The notes under the pieces are model-generated. The model saw nothing but the letters and a program-made list of their open reading frames with translations, did not search any database and was not told the origin of the DNA. From positions 186,001 through 250,000 of the forward strand of contig CALGRX010000017.1 of assembly GCA_937880755.1 (NCBI GenBank): a stretch of DNA of 64,000 nt, read 5' to 3'. The translations under genes were made by a program, and so were the position numbers. Below are positions 34,017 through 42,844 of the stretch, piece by piece. The DNA is from an uncultured Clostridia bacterium (GTDB lineage: Bacteria; Bacillota; Clostridia; Christensenellales; UBA3700). Every line of letters starts with the position of its first letter. The stretch's first letter is position 1.

Positions 34017-34505
34017 ATGAAACACATAATATCGGTAGTAGTACGCAACAACTCTGGTGTGCTTGCAAGAGTATCAAGTCTTTTTGGACGTCGTGGTTTC
34101 AACATAGATTCTTTGTCGGTTAGTGCCACCGACGATCCGCTTATTTCCCGCATTACGGTAGTTGTCAACGGCGACGACAATGCGCTGGAACAAGTGGTCA
34201 AGCAAACTGCCAAGTTAGTGGACACTATATCGGTGACTGCACTTAGAGAGGAGAATACCGTAGCCAGAGAACTTTTGCTTGTCAAAGTCATCTTCCACGC
34301 CGACATCGACAAGGACGTAGTAAGTTTGTGCGATAGATTTGGCTCGATGATACTTGACATCACCGACAAGAGCATGATAATCGAGCTTACGGGCACGACC
34401 TACAAGATTGACGAGTTTATGAGCGAACTTATTAATCACGCCACCACCTTCCGCATATCCAAAGTGTGCCGTACGGGCATCACGGCTATGGAGAGAGGAC
34501 TGTAA
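34017..34505 (+). CDS. ilvN: Acetolactate synthase small (regulatory) subunit
   Basis: 162 residues, the normal IlvN/IlvH length. N-terminal ACT domain: SVVVRNNSGVLARVSSLFGRRGFNIDSLSV (6-35), with the valine-binding region. The C-terminal half has the ALS_ss_C pattern (RELLLVKV, ELTGTTYKIDEF, ISKVCRTG). It gives feedback inhibition by valine to the catalytic IlvB/IlvI subunit. No catalytic subunit gene is nearby; this copy has its own promoter and terminator, so the large subunit must be elsewhere. Confidence 0.95.
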   Translation: MKHIISVVVRNNSGVLARVSSLFGRRGFNIDSLSVSATDDPLISRITVVVNGDDNALEQVVKQTAKLVDTISVTALREENTVARELLLVKVIFHADIDKDVVSLCDRFGSMILDITDKSMIIELTGTTYKIDEFMSELINHATTFRISKVCRTGITAMERGL

Positions 34506-34520
34506 GTTTTTTCGAGTTTT

Positions 34521-34550
34521 GCCCGCTACCATAGTGTAGCGGGTTTTTTT
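34521..34550 (+). terminator. Terminator of ilvN
   Basis: CCCGCTAC/GTAGCGGG perfect stem with seven T. Confidence 0.92.
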
Positions 34551-34558
34551 ATTTTGTA

Positions 34559-34587
34559 TTGCCAAGACGGGACTACAATGCTATAAT
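34559..34587 (+). promoter_or_regulatory. Promoter of the orphan GH38-C-like gene
   Basis: TTGCCA, 17-base spacer, consensus TATAAT. Confidence 0.7.
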
Positions 34588-34604
34588 ATTGTCAAAGGAA
34601 AAGT

Positions 34605-35852
34605 ATGAAAAAGAAAAATCAATCCAAAAACGTAACGCAATACCAAATACAAATTGTCAGAGATATAGAGTGTGTGGATTGGCTGGGTGTTATTGCCCGC
34701 CTCAGCGGATTAGAATTTAATTCCAATGGCTTGCAAGTCGTCAAGAGAAGATTTCTAAACGGCAGCGAGAGTAGCGAGCAAGAGTGCCAAGGGATATTAG
34801 GCAAACTGACCGACACGCGCAATTCCATTCTCAGTAGGTTGATGAAGGAGCAAAAGCTCAGCGTAGTCAATCCTACCTCTTTTCAACGCAAAGAATACGT
34901 CAGACTAGACGACGGTTGGTATCTTGCCGAAGTCGCGGGCTACGACGTAGCCACCCTCACGCCAATGGACGGTGAGGATAGTGGGTTGGTTGCCTCGGAG
35001 GACAGCATATCCAACGGCATAGTTACGCTTAATTTCGACGACAGTGGCGACGTGGCTTGCGTTAGGTACGGCGACAAAGAACTCGAATGGAAGATTGTGG
35101 AGAAGCAGTTTTTCAAGAAAGGCATATTCGGAGCTAAGAGAAATTGTCGTCGCAAGTTTATCTCGGGTTGCTCGTATATTGACGGCGCGAGGGTAGTTAG
35201 AGAAAACGTATTCAACTATTCTTGCAATTCCGTCGTGGAGCAAATCGCGCTGTTTAGGGACGAGCAAAAGATAGAATATACCACTCGCATAGCTATCAAG
35301 GACGCTAAGGTAGGGGTAAAAATATCCGTTGTGGGCAAAGACTACGACGACGTGGCGGCACGTTGGCAAGAGGAGGACGGCACCGTCGTTGCGAGCAATT
35401 TTGAAGGTCAAAGTTTTTGTCTTATTGCCAAGCAAAAATTCCAAGATATAGACGGCGACAAGGCTTTCGTCACCGAGGGCAAGGGTAGATACGTGTGTGA
35501 CTACACGATATGTCTACTTGACAGCGATTGGCAAGACAGCAACGTGGCGGAAGTTTATTCGGGCGGAGTCAATCCTCTCATAGTCAGCGACTTTTTGCCG
35601 TCTATTCGTCCCGTCGTCAGCGTCGAAAACAACGCCGTTATGGTACGCCACGTAGAACTCAATGAGGACGGCAAGTACGTCACTATCACGTTTAAGGAAA
35701 TGTACAATCAGGCTTGCTCCAGCGTCATCAAAGTCGGCTTCCGTTCTAAGGGAGCATACCAACTCGACGATGATGGCAATATGATAGCCGTCACGGCGTC
35801 TGAGATAGAATTTTCTCCTCTCGAAACCAAGAAGATTACCTTTGAATTGTAA
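34605..35852 (+). CDS. Beta-sandwich protein resembling a GH38 alpha-mannosidase C-terminal region
   Basis: 415 residues, no signal peptide. The middle and end follow the layout of the C-terminal half of GH38 mannosidases: SNGIVTLNFDDSGDVACVRYGDKE, an ARVVRENVFNYSCNSVVEQIALFRDEQKIEYTTRI-like stretch, and a last strand FSPLETKKITFEL, the usual ending of these enzymes. The GH38 catalytic domain that would precede them is absent; the first 100 residues are polar and do not resemble it. So either a non-catalytic carbohydrate-binding relative or an old truncation. The next broken gene (DUF1349) is also sugar-linked. Homology is judged by pattern only. Confidence 0.45.
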   Translation: MKKKNQSKNVTQYQIQIVRDIECVDWLGVIARLSGLEFNSNGLQVVKRRFLNGSESSEQECQGILGKLTDTRNSILSRLMKEQKLSVVNPTSFQRKEYVRLDDGWYLAEVAGYDVATLTPMDGEDSGLVASEDSISNGIVTLNFDDSGDVACVRYGDKELEWKIVEKQFFKKGIFGAKRNCRRKFISGCSYIDGARVVRENVFNYSCNSVVEQIALFRDEQKIEYTTRIAIKDAKVGVKISVVGKDYDDVAARWQEEDGTVVASNFEGQSFCLIAKQKFQDIDGDKAFVTEGKGRYVCDYTICLLDSDWQDSNVAEVYSGGVNPLIVSDFLPSIRPVVSVENNAVMVRHVELNEDGKYVTITFKEMYNQACSSVIKVGFRSKGAYQLDDDGNMIAVTASEIEFSPLETKKITFEL

Positions 35853-35941
35853 CCGTATATTAGATATCGAAGTAATCAACAATCGAGATATAGTCAAGTG
35901 CACCGTGTGATAGCATTTTTATCAAAACAAAGGAGACCATA

Positions 35942-36519
35942 TTAGACGTCAAAGATATGCAATTGATATATCCTCCTAAGCAGTATAGCGTCACTGCAGA
36001 CGAGATAATTATCAAGACGGAGCCTCATACCGATTGGTGGCAAATAACGTATTATGGATTTTGCAACGACAACGCTCCTATGTTGCAGTTGTCGACTAAG
36101 GAAGAGTATTTTTTTCTCCGTCAAAACGCAATTTGCAACCAAGAGGCGATTTGACCAATGTGGAATAGTAATGTATCTCGATATTGGCAATTGGCTAAAG
36201 GCGTCTATTGAGTATCAAGACGGCAAAATCCAACGGCTTGGCAGTGTAGTTACCAATCACGGAGTCCGATTGGGCAACGACGGATATTCCTTCCGAGGTG
36301 GATACGATGTGGTATTGTCTCAGTAGACGAGGTAGCGACTACCGTATCGAGTGCTCGTATGACGGCGTTGAGTATAGACAGATTAGTATATGTCACGTTT
36401 GGGAGGATATGGGAGAAGTACGATTTGGCGTTTATGCCTGTTCGCCGGAAGACTCCTCCTTTGAGGCAAAGTTTTCCCTATTAAAAGTAAGTCAATGTAA
36501 ATGGCTCGCTCATCAATAA
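35942..36519 (+). pseudogene. DUF1349 (concanavalin-like) protein, frameshifted
   Basis: Three overlapping frames together read as one DUF1349 protein. The first (35957-36154) has TDWWQITYYGFCNDNAPMLQ. The second (to 36326) has RRFDQCGIVMYLDIGNWLKASIEY and LGSVVTNHG. The third (to 36519) has RIECSYDGVEYRQISICHVWEDMGEVRFGVYACSPEDSSFEAKF. These are the successive conserved blocks of the family, with the breaks near 36110 and 36300. A ribosome binding site AAAGGAGA at about 35930 has no ATG at the proper distance (TTA at 35942), so the start is lost too. Non-functional. Confidence 0.75.
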
Positions 36520-36637
36520 AGTAGCATAAAATGCCATTGTATCGAATGCAATATTATAGCCGTCAAGGCTTCGGCGATAGACTTTTTTGCATTTTAAAAT
36601 CATGAAGATTATTTTCAAATTATAAGGTTATCAAAAT

Positions 36638-36660
36638 ACGCTCCCATTATCGGGAGCGTG
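36638..36660. terminator. Terminator for the AraC gene
   Basis: CGCTCCC/GGGAGCG stem; T-rich on the minus-strand side, downstream of the AraC stop. Confidence 0.65.
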
Positions 36661-36688
36661 TATAACAATTATATTGCAATTTTTTGTC

Positions 36689-37447
36689 TTATTTTTCGTT
36701 TTGTCCCAACTCTACGGTGTATTCTCTCGGGCTTTTGCCTACGAGCTTATGGAATACCCTAGAGAAGTAGAGCTGGTCGTCGAAACCGCATAGATACGCA
36801 ATATCGTTGATTTTGTATCCGTGCAGCGTTTTGGCTCTCAGTAGCTTTTTGGCGTGATTTATTCTAATCTTAGTCAAAAACTGTATAGGTGAAAAACCTT
36901 GCTCTTTGATAAACAATCTTCGTAGATAGTCCTTGGATAGAGGATGGTTATCAAAAGATGAATCTATACAATAGGTAGGATCGGTAAAGTTGGAGATGAT
37001 ATCGAAAGTAATCTCCAATACGGGGCGAGAGCAATGTTGATTGGATATAAAGGTATTGAGGATATGGGTTATTATATTGCAGTAACTATCGAGCACCGAA
37101 TCGTCAAAGTTGTCGTTACCCGTTGCGGGGAACCACTTGCAAGTCAGTTGCATTATTTTGCCTAGGTCGCCGTCGCAAAAGTCGAATATCGGTATGGGCT
37201 TGTCGATTTTCCACTCGTTATTGTCTAAGAATGCTCTAATGAGCACTACGTCGTCGCTCACTATATTGCAGTGATTGAGGTTGGGCGGAGTTAGCACTGC
37301 TTGAGATGCAACGCAGTCGACCCTACCACCCTCGAAGGTGACCGACATAGTACCTTTATATACGTAAGTCAGTTCCCAACAATGGTGGGTATGCGGCGTT
37401 TGATTGCAAGCGTTGAGGCTTTTGCTTATGTACTGAATGGTTGCCAT
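36689..37447 (-). CDS. AraC-family transcriptional regulator
   Basis: 252 residues: N-terminal cupin-like sensor (HTHHCWELTYVYKGTMSVTF at about 19-39, with the PPNLNH turn) and C-terminal double helix-turn-helix ending INDIAYLCGFDDQLYFSRVFHKLVGKSPREYT. Divergent from the PHP operon at 37.5 kb, with a short shared promoter region, so it may control that pair or itself. The likely effector is a sugar-like molecule, unknown. Confidence 0.9.
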   Translation of the reverse strand: MATIQYISKSLNACNQTPHTHHCWELTYVYKGTMSVTFEGGRVDCVASQAVLTPPNLNHCNIVSDDVVLIRAFLDNNEWKIDKPIPIFDFCDGDLGKIMQLTCKWFPATGNDNFDDSVLDSYCNIITHILNTFISNQHCSRPVLEITFDIISNFTDPTYCIDSSFDNHPLSKDYLRRLFIKEQGFSPIQFLTKIRINHAKKLLRAKTLHGYKINDIAYLCGFDDQLYFSRVFHKLVGKSPREYTVELGQNEK

Positions 37448-37515
37448 AATCTATTCCTCCATATACCGATTATAATTTAATTTTGCCGTTTTGTCCATAT
37501 ATTTTGTCAAAAAAG

Positions 37516-37544
37516 TTGTCTTTGACAGCTATTTGGTTTATAAT
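37516..37544 (+). promoter_or_regulatory. Promoter of the PHP operon
   Basis: TTGTCT, 17-base spacer, TATAAT, 18 bases before the ATG at 37562. Confidence 0.6.
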
Positions 37545-37561
37545 TTATTGGGAAAAGACCT

Positions 37562-38014
37562 ATGAATAAACTATTAGAAAAAACTATCAAGATTACCGAA
37601 CAAGACGCCAAAAGTCACATACGTATCGACTTTTTCGTGCCTGACGGCTATCAAAAGCTCGTTATCAACACCTCGTACAGTCCCAAGTACGAGTACGATA
37701 TAGATAGGTGTAAGGCTTTTGTACAAAAATGCTATATCAAGGCAGATAGAGAAGGTGACTTCGATTCGCTCCCTTTGTCGTCTTACTTACCACTTGCCAA
37801 TCATATCTCGTGGTCGATAGATTCTCCCGACGGCTATATCGGCACTAAGCACCTATCCAAGCCTTTCCAAAAGCACGTGATATCGGCTGAGGAGTCGAGC
37901 GAGGGCTTTTTGCCTACAACTATCAAGTCGGGAAAGTGGAGCGTAACGGCAAGCATCAATTCCATAGTCACGCCGTGGGCGGAGATAATGATAGAGGTGG
38001 AGGGATATAGATGA
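37562..38014 (+). CDS. Beta-sandwich partner of the PHP phosphoesterase
   Basis: 150 residues. The pattern of IRIDFFVPDGYQKLVINTSYSP, then ISWSIDSPDGYIG, then SSEGFLPTTIKSGKWSVTASI resembles the N-terminal sandwich domain that precedes the PHP domain in CehA/McbA-type proteins. Here it is a separate gene, joined to the PHP gene by a 4-base ATGA overlap, so the two products probably act together. The function of the domain is not known; substrate docking is inference. Confidence 0.6.
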   Translation: MNKLLEKTIKITEQDAKSHIRIDFFVPDGYQKLVINTSYSPKYEYDIDRCKAFVQKCYIKADREGDFDSLPLSSYLPLANHISWSIDSPDGYIGTKHLSKPFQKHVISAEESSEGFLPTTIKSGKWSVTASINSIVTPWAEIMIEVEGYR

Positions 38015-38970
38015 GAGATTGGCGTTGTATAGAACTTCATTGTCATACCACCGAGAGTGACGGAGATATGACGCCGACTCAGCTTGTCGACAGAGCCTTG
38101 GAACGTGGCTACGAGGCAATCGCTATCACCGATCACAACACCATATCGGGTGTAGAGACAGCCGTAGAGTACGGCGCAAGTCGAGGCTTGGTTGTAGTCA
38201 AGGGCATCGAGTGGACGACTTTTTGGGGACATATCGTCGTCACGGGTGGAGGTAGTAAACTCGATTGGCGTACCATAACGCCCGGCGATATCGACGCCTG
38301 CATTGCCTACGCGCAAGAGGTAGGCGATATGGTTACGCTTGCTCACCCTCATCGTTTGGGTTGGCCGTTGTGTTCTTGTTGTCACAACGACTTCAAGATT
38401 AACAATTGGCATAACGTCGACGCAATCGAAGTGTGGTCTCACTTCAATCCGCATAGAGATAAGGCGAGTGGGCAAGCCATAGCGCAATGGCAAAGCTTGC
38501 TTTGTCAAGGTTATCGCATATCGGCACTTTACGGCTACGATTGGCACGAGCCCGACCTCACCCCGCCGATATACGCTCATACCTACTTGGGTTGTCGCGA
38601 GCTAAATCCCAAGTCTATTATCGAGGCAGTCAAAGAGGGACGCACCTACGTATCTACGGGGCTTAGGCTTTCGCTTACTCTCACCGTGCAAGGCGACAAC
38701 TATACCGTCGGCGATAGGGCGGAGCAAGGCAAAGGAAAGCTTCGACTATCTATCACGCCCGACGACAACTATTATCACGTAGACGGCGTTGAGATAAATG
38801 AGATTAAGATTATCGGAGAGGATTGGGTGTTGAGCGCTCCTTGCGATATGAGTGGCGGAGAATGGGAAGTCAACGCTAGAGGTAAGTTTTTGCGAGTGGA
38901 GCTGGTAGGCGGCGTCAACGGACAACAAGGTCTAGTTGCGGTAACTTCTCCGATATGGTTGGAGCATTGA
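38011..38970 (+). CDS. PHP-domain metal-dependent phosphoesterase (CehA/McbA-like)
   Basis: 319 residues. PHP motifs: ELHCHTTESDGDMTP (about 9-23), AITDHNT (36-42), IEWTTFWGHIVVTG, the HPHRLGWP stretch and ALYGYDWHEP toward the end, which supply the metal-binding His/Asp residues. The C-terminal 90 residues are a beta domain typical of this CehA/McbA group. Family members hydrolyse phosphoesters or carbamates with divalent metals; the substrate here is unknown. Second gene of a two-gene unit. Confidence 0.85.
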   Translation: MRDWRCIELHCHTTESDGDMTPTQLVDRALERGYEAIAITDHNTISGVETAVEYGASRGLVVVKGIEWTTFWGHIVVTGGGSKLDWRTITPGDIDACIAYAQEVGDMVTLAHPHRLGWPLCSCCHNDFKINNWHNVDAIEVWSHFNPHRDKASGQAIAQWQSLLCQGYRISALYGYDWHEPDLTPPIYAHTYLGCRELNPKSIIEAVKEGRTYVSTGLRLSLTLTVQGDNYTVGDRAEQGKGKLRLSITPDDNYYHVDGVEINEIKIIGEDWVLSAPCDMSGGEWEVNARGKFLRVELVGGVNGQQGLVAVTSPIWLEH

Positions 38971-38979
38971 GCCAATCGC

Positions 38980-39008
38980 TTGACAAAAATTATATATAAA
39001 ACTAAAAT
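38980..39008 (+). promoter_or_regulatory. Promoter of the first DAHP synthase gene
   Basis: Consensus TTGACA, 17-base spacer, TAAAAT, 31 bases ahead of the ATG. Confidence 0.75.
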
Positions 39009-39038
39009 ATTGTCGACAAACAATTAGAGGAAATATAT

Positions 39039-40067
39039 ATGTTTGAGATAGTCAAAGACATCATCACGGCTCAACAAGCCAAAGAAATGATACCCGTTCC
39101 TACCGATTTGGCTGCAATCAAAGCCGACAGAGACCAACAAATCAGAGACATAATTGCGGGCGTTGACAAGCGCAAGGTAGTCATAATAGGTCCATGCAGC
39201 GCCGACAACGAGGACGCGGTATGCGACTATATCGGCAGACTTGCCAAGGTTGCGGACAAAATCAAAGACAAAGTTATGATTATTCCGCGCATTTACACCA
39301 ACAAACCACGCACCAAGGGCGAGGGATACAAGGGAATACTTCACAACCCCGACCCTCACAAAAACGAAACGGATATTCAAGCCGGCATCCTTGCGCTTAG
39401 ACATATGCACTTACGTGCTTTGAGAGAGAGCGGACTGTCGAGTGCCGACGAAATGCTCTATCCCGAGAATTATCTATATCTTGACGACCTACTCAGTTAC
39501 GTAGCGGTGGGCGCAAGGTCGAGTGAAAACCAACAACATCGCCTAGTTGCCAGCGGAGTGGACGTGCCCGTCGGTATCAAAAACCCAATGCACGGCAGCA
39601 TGAGCGTGACGCTCAATTCTATCTACGCCGCTCAAATATCCAACGAGTTCAAGTTCAACAATTGGCAAGTCAAAACGTCGGGCAACCCTTACGCTCACGC
39701 CATTTTGCGTGGCTCGGTCGACGTTTACGGCAACAACAAGCCTAACTATCACTACGAAGATATCGTCAAGTTCAGCAACATGTACACCGAGCAGGGACTC
39801 AAAAACCCTGCAATCATTGTGGACAGCAACCACTCTAACAGCAATAAGGACGCAATCGAGCAGATAAGAATTGTCAACGAAATCGTCCGCAATATGATAT
39901 ACAACCGCGATATGTACTCTATGGTCAAAGGCTTTTTGATAGAGTCCTACATAGAGGACGGCAACCAAAAGCCAAGCGGTTGCATTTACGGCAAGTCAAT
40001 CACCGACGCGTGTCTGGGTTGGGAGAAGACGGAGAGGCTTCTATATACCATCGCCGACCAATTATGA
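39039..40067 (+). CDS. aroF: DAHP synthase, type I (AroF/G/H-like), copy 1
   Basis: 342 residues. Condenses phosphoenolpyruvate and erythrose 4-phosphate in the first step of the shikimate pathway. Core signatures: VVIIGPCSADNEDAV, MIIPRIYTNKPRTKGEGYKG, GARSSENQQHRLVASG, GIKNPMHGS and IIVDSNHSNS, which hold the PEP-, metal- and E4P-binding residues. Belongs to the class with an N-terminal extension used for amino-acid feedback. It precedes a close paralogue. This alpha-type enzyme is commoner in Proteobacteria than in Clostridia. Confidence 0.95.
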   Translation: MFEIVKDIITAQQAKEMIPVPTDLAAIKADRDQQIRDIIAGVDKRKVVIIGPCSADNEDAVCDYIGRLAKVADKIKDKVMIIPRIYTNKPRTKGEGYKGILHNPDPHKNETDIQAGILALRHMHLRALRESGLSSADEMLYPENYLYLDDLLSYVAVGARSSENQQHRLVASGVDVPVGIKNPMHGSMSVTLNSIYAAQISNEFKFNNWQVKTSGNPYAHAILRGSVDVYGNNKPNYHYEDIVKFSNMYTEQGLKNPAIIVDSNHSNSNKDAIEQIRIVNEIVRNMIYNRDMYSMVKGFLIESYIEDGNQKPSGCIYGKSITDACLGWEKTERLLYTIADQL

Positions 40068-40073
40068 TTTGAC

Positions 40074-40345
40074 TGTGTATATGCGTCGCAATACTGTGTC
40101 AAGTTTGCGTTTGCGCTCAGTCACGTACACCTAAGTACGCTCCTGTAGTCCAATCCGCACTTTCCTTATCTTGCTCGCATCTACGCAGTAAAATGCGGGT
40201 AGGAACACCGACCAAGTAGTGCGTCATTGCGCTGTGTACATTTTGCGTTAGCAAAGTGAGCAATGCGAGCGTAGCAATCTCAATCCTTTTGCAAGCTCCT
40301 TTGTGCAAAGGGAGCTGTCCGATTTGCGGACTGAGGGATTGCATT
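40074..40345. repeat. Intergenic dispersed repeats (families R1 and R2)
   Basis: The spacer between the two DAHP synthase genes consists largely of repeats. Positions 40074-40200 match family R1 (starting gtgtatatgcgtcgcaatac, with ctcgcatctacgcag near the end; other copies at 47.3, 47.6 and 57.1 kb). Positions 40220-40345 match family R2 (tgtcattgcg..gcaatctcaatcc, ctttgtgcaaagggag and gagggattg; other copies near 49.1 kb). No ORF is supported here. Confidence 0.75.
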
Positions 40346-40397
40346 AATATCTATCAACAACCAACTAACAGCGGGACTATCCCGACGAGAGGAATAT

Positions 40398-41426
40398 ATG
40401 CTTAGAGTCACCAAACACATTATGTCTTGCGAAGAAATCAAGTCGCTCATACCTGTTCCCGAGCAACTTGCTCGCATCAAAGCCGACAGAGATAATCAAA
40501 TCAAAGATATTATATCGGGCAATGATAAACGCAAGGTAGTCATAATAGGACCTTGTAGTGCCGATTTAGAGGAGTCGGTTTGCGATTACGTATCTCGCTT
40601 GTCCAAAGTTGCCGACAAGGTCAAGGACAAGATTATGATTATTCCGCGCATATACACCAACAAACCGCGCACCAAGGGCGAGGGATATAAGGGCATACTT
40701 CACAATCCCGACCCTCACGTCAACGTTACCGACATTCAAGGCGGTATTATTGCTTTGCGCAAGATGCACCTTAGAGCAATCTCCGAGAGTGGCTTGTCGA
40801 GTGCCGACGAGATGCTCTATCCCGAAAATCACACCTACCTTGACGACTTGCTCAGTTACGTGGCGGTTGGCGCGAGGTCGAGCGAAGACCAACAACACCG
40901 CCTCGTCGCAAGCGGTGTAGACGTGCCGGTCGGTATCAAAAACCCGATGCACGGCAGTATGAGCGTGACGCTCAATTCCATTTACGCCGCCCAAATCCCC
41001 AACGAGTTCAAGTACCAAAACAACCAAGTAGCTACCGACGGCAACCCTTACGCGCACGCCATTTTGCGTGGCTCTGTGGACGTATTCGGCAACAACAAGC
41101 CCAACTATCACTACGAGGACGTCATTCGCTTTGGCGAAATGTACGCCGAGCAAGGACTCAAAAACCCTGCCGTCATCATCGACACCAACCATTCCAACAG
41201 TGGCAAAAAACCGTTAGAACAAGTGCGTATCGTCAACGAGGTTCTCAACAATATGCGCTATAGTGATGAAATACATCAACTCGTCAAAGGCTTTTTGATA
41301 GAGTCCTACATAGTCGACGGTTGCCAATCACCGTCAGGCACCACATATGGTCAGTCTATCACCGACGGGTGTCTGGGCTGGGAGAAGACGGAGAGATTGC
41401 TTTATACGATAGCGGAAAAGCTTTAA
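40398..41426 (+). CDS. aroG: DAHP synthase, type I (AroF/G/H-like), copy 2
   Basis: 342 residues, same length as copy 1 and aligned with it without gaps by eye. The same motifs are present (VVIIGPCSADLEESV, MIIPRIYTNKPRTKGEGYKG, GARSSEDQQHRLVASG, GIKNPMHGS, VIIDTNHSNS). Differences concentrate in the N-terminal 30 residues and C-terminal third, where allosteric sites lie, so the pair may be isoenzymes with different feedback. Arisen by tandem duplication; the spacer has since been filled with dispersed repeats. GAGAGG ribosome binding site. Confidence 0.95.
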   Translation: MLRVTKHIMSCEEIKSLIPVPEQLARIKADRDNQIKDIISGNDKRKVVIIGPCSADLEESVCDYVSRLSKVADKVKDKIMIIPRIYTNKPRTKGEGYKGILHNPDPHVNVTDIQGGIIALRKMHLRAISESGLSSADEMLYPENHTYLDDLLSYVAVGARSSEDQQHRLVASGVDVPVGIKNPMHGSMSVTLNSIYAAQIPNEFKYQNNQVATDGNPYAHAILRGSVDVFGNNKPNYHYEDVIRFGEMYAEQGLKNPAVIIDTNHSNSGKKPLEQVRIVNEVLNNMRYSDEIHQLVKGFLIESYIVDGCQSPSGTTYGQSITDGCLGWEKTERLLYTIAEKL

Positions 41427-41525
41427 ACACAAGCACAAACAATCAAAAGTATTGAATAATAGAATATATTTTGGCTCAAATAAAATATAATAATATGTGT
41501 TTATAAAATTAATCGGAGGCAAATT

Positions 41526-42026
41526 ATGCAATCAATCAAAGCGGAACAAATACAAAAGTCTTGTTTTAGTCTTATAGGCAAAGATTGGATGCTTATCACG
41601 TCAAAGGACGGCGAGGGCAAGGTCAACACTATGACGGCTTCTTGGGGTGGAATGGGCGTATTGTGGGGCAAACAAGTTGCCTTCGTATTTATTCGTCCGC
41701 AGAGATATACCAAGCAGTTTGTCGACGCTTCGCACGAGTTGTCGCTGAGTTTCTTTGACGGTGACTATCGCAAAGAATTGACGTATCTGGGCAAGGTGTC
41801 GGGTAGGGATTGCGACAAAATCAAAGAGTGTAATTTTGACGTTGCTTACGAGGCGGGTGTGCCGTATATTGCTCAAGCTTCGCTCGTCATAACGGGCAAG
41901 GTGCTTTACGCGCAGAGCCTAGAAAAAGATTGCTTTATCGACGCCCAAGCTATCTCGCAATGGTATCAAGCGGGCGACTATCACACTATGTACGTGGTGG
42001 GCATAGACGACGTTCTGACCAAATAG
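41526..42026 (+). CDS. Flavin reductase-like FMN-binding protein
   Basis: 166 residues. Split-barrel flavin-binding fold: WMLITSKDGEGKVNTMTASWGGMGVLW at the N-terminus, then FIRPQRYTKQFVDASHELSLSFF, and LGKVSGRDCDKIKE, as in short flavin reductase/flavoredoxin-like proteins of anaerobes. Binds FMN and probably mediates electron transfer. The ribosome binding site CGGAGG is strong. Single gene, followed by a terminator. Confidence 0.85.
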   Translation: MQSIKAEQIQKSCFSLIGKDWMLITSKDGEGKVNTMTASWGGMGVLWGKQVAFVFIRPQRYTKQFVDASHELSLSFFDGDYRKELTYLGKVSGRDCDKIKECNFDVAYEAGVPYIAQASLVITGKVLYAQSLEKDCFIDAQAISQWYQAGDYHTMYVVGIDDVLTK

Positions 42027-42054
42027 ACGCGTTTTTATAAACTAAAATCCAATT

Positions 42055-42087
42055 TTATCCGTTTGCGTTTTGTAGACGGATTTTTTT
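42055..42087 (+). terminator. Terminator of the flavin reductase gene
   Basis: ATCCGT/ACGGAT stem with a 13-base loop and TTTTTT. Confidence 0.75.
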
Positions 42088-42115
42088 GTTTTATTGTCAA
42101 AAACTCGCATATAAT
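42086..42115 (+). promoter_or_regulatory. Promoter of the glmU-like/glmM pair
   Basis: TTGTTT, 18-base spacer, consensus TATAAT (42110-42115). Confidence 0.5.
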
Positions 42116-42167
42116 ACTGTGTTAAAAATTATTAATTAGCAACAATATTATTATATGGAGGATATAT

Positions 42168-42842
42168 ATGACAATCAAAGATTCTAAGAGTGTTTTTATC
42201 GACCCGCAAGCCGAGGTAGCCGACGACGTGGTTATATATCCCGACAATCATATCATTGGGAAGTGCGTGATAGGAAAAGGTAGCGTACTTATGCCCGGCA
42301 ATATCATCGAAGATTGCGTGATTGGCGAGGGTTGCACTATCACCAAGAGCGTGCTCAAACAAAGCCAAATCAGAGACAATACTACCGTAGGTCCGTTTAG
42401 TTACCTTCGCCCCGGTAGCCAAATTGGCAAGGGTTGTCGCATAGGCGACTTTGTAGAAGTGAAAAATGCCGTTATCGGTGACGGCACCAAGGTGTCGCAC
42501 CTCACGTACGTTGGTGACTGTACTATCGGCAAGCGATGCAATGTAGGTTGCGGGGTGGTATTCGTCAATTACAACGGTGTATACAAGAGTCGTAGCGAGG
42601 TGGGGGACGATTGCTTTATCGGTAGCAACAGCAACATTATCGCACCCGTCAAAGTGCAAGACAGTAGTTATATAGCGTGTGGCACGACGCTCAATCAAGA
42701 CGTACCTACCGACAGTCTGGTCATTGGCAGAAGTATGGCGATAATCAAAGAGGGTAGAGCTTCTTTGCTCCTTGGCAAATACACAGCCGAAAAGTTGGCA
42801 AAGCAATCTAACCCAAGCGAAAGAAAGAAAAGGGAGGACTAA
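42168..42842 (+). CDS. Stand-alone left-handed beta-helix acyltransferase, GlmU C-terminal type
   Basis: 224 residues of hexapeptide repeats. It resembles only the acetyltransferase half of GlmU: FSYLRPGSQIGKGCRIGDFVEVKNAVIGDGTKVSHLTYVGD, then a VFVNYNGVYKSR segment, covering the Arg/Lys, catalytic His (SHLTYVGD) and Asn-Tyr positions of GlmU. The N-terminal uridylyltransferase domain is missing, and the following GAGT loop is changed to VGCG. It would acetylate glucosamine-1-phosphate made by GlmM, encoded two bases downstream. The UTP-using step would need another protein. Role by homology plus context. Confidence 0.75.
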   Translation: MTIKDSKSVFIDPQAEVADDVVIYPDNHIIGKCVIGKGSVLMPGNIIEDCVIGEGCTITKSVLKQSQIRDNTTVGPFSYLRPGSQIGKGCRIGDFVEVKNAVIGDGTKVSHLTYVGDCTIGKRCNVGCGVVFVNYNGVYKSRSEVGDDCFIGSNSNIIAPVKVQDSSYIACGTTLNQDVPTDSLVIGRSMAIIKEGRASLLLGKYTAEKLAKQSNPSERKKRED

Positions 42843-42844
42843 AA

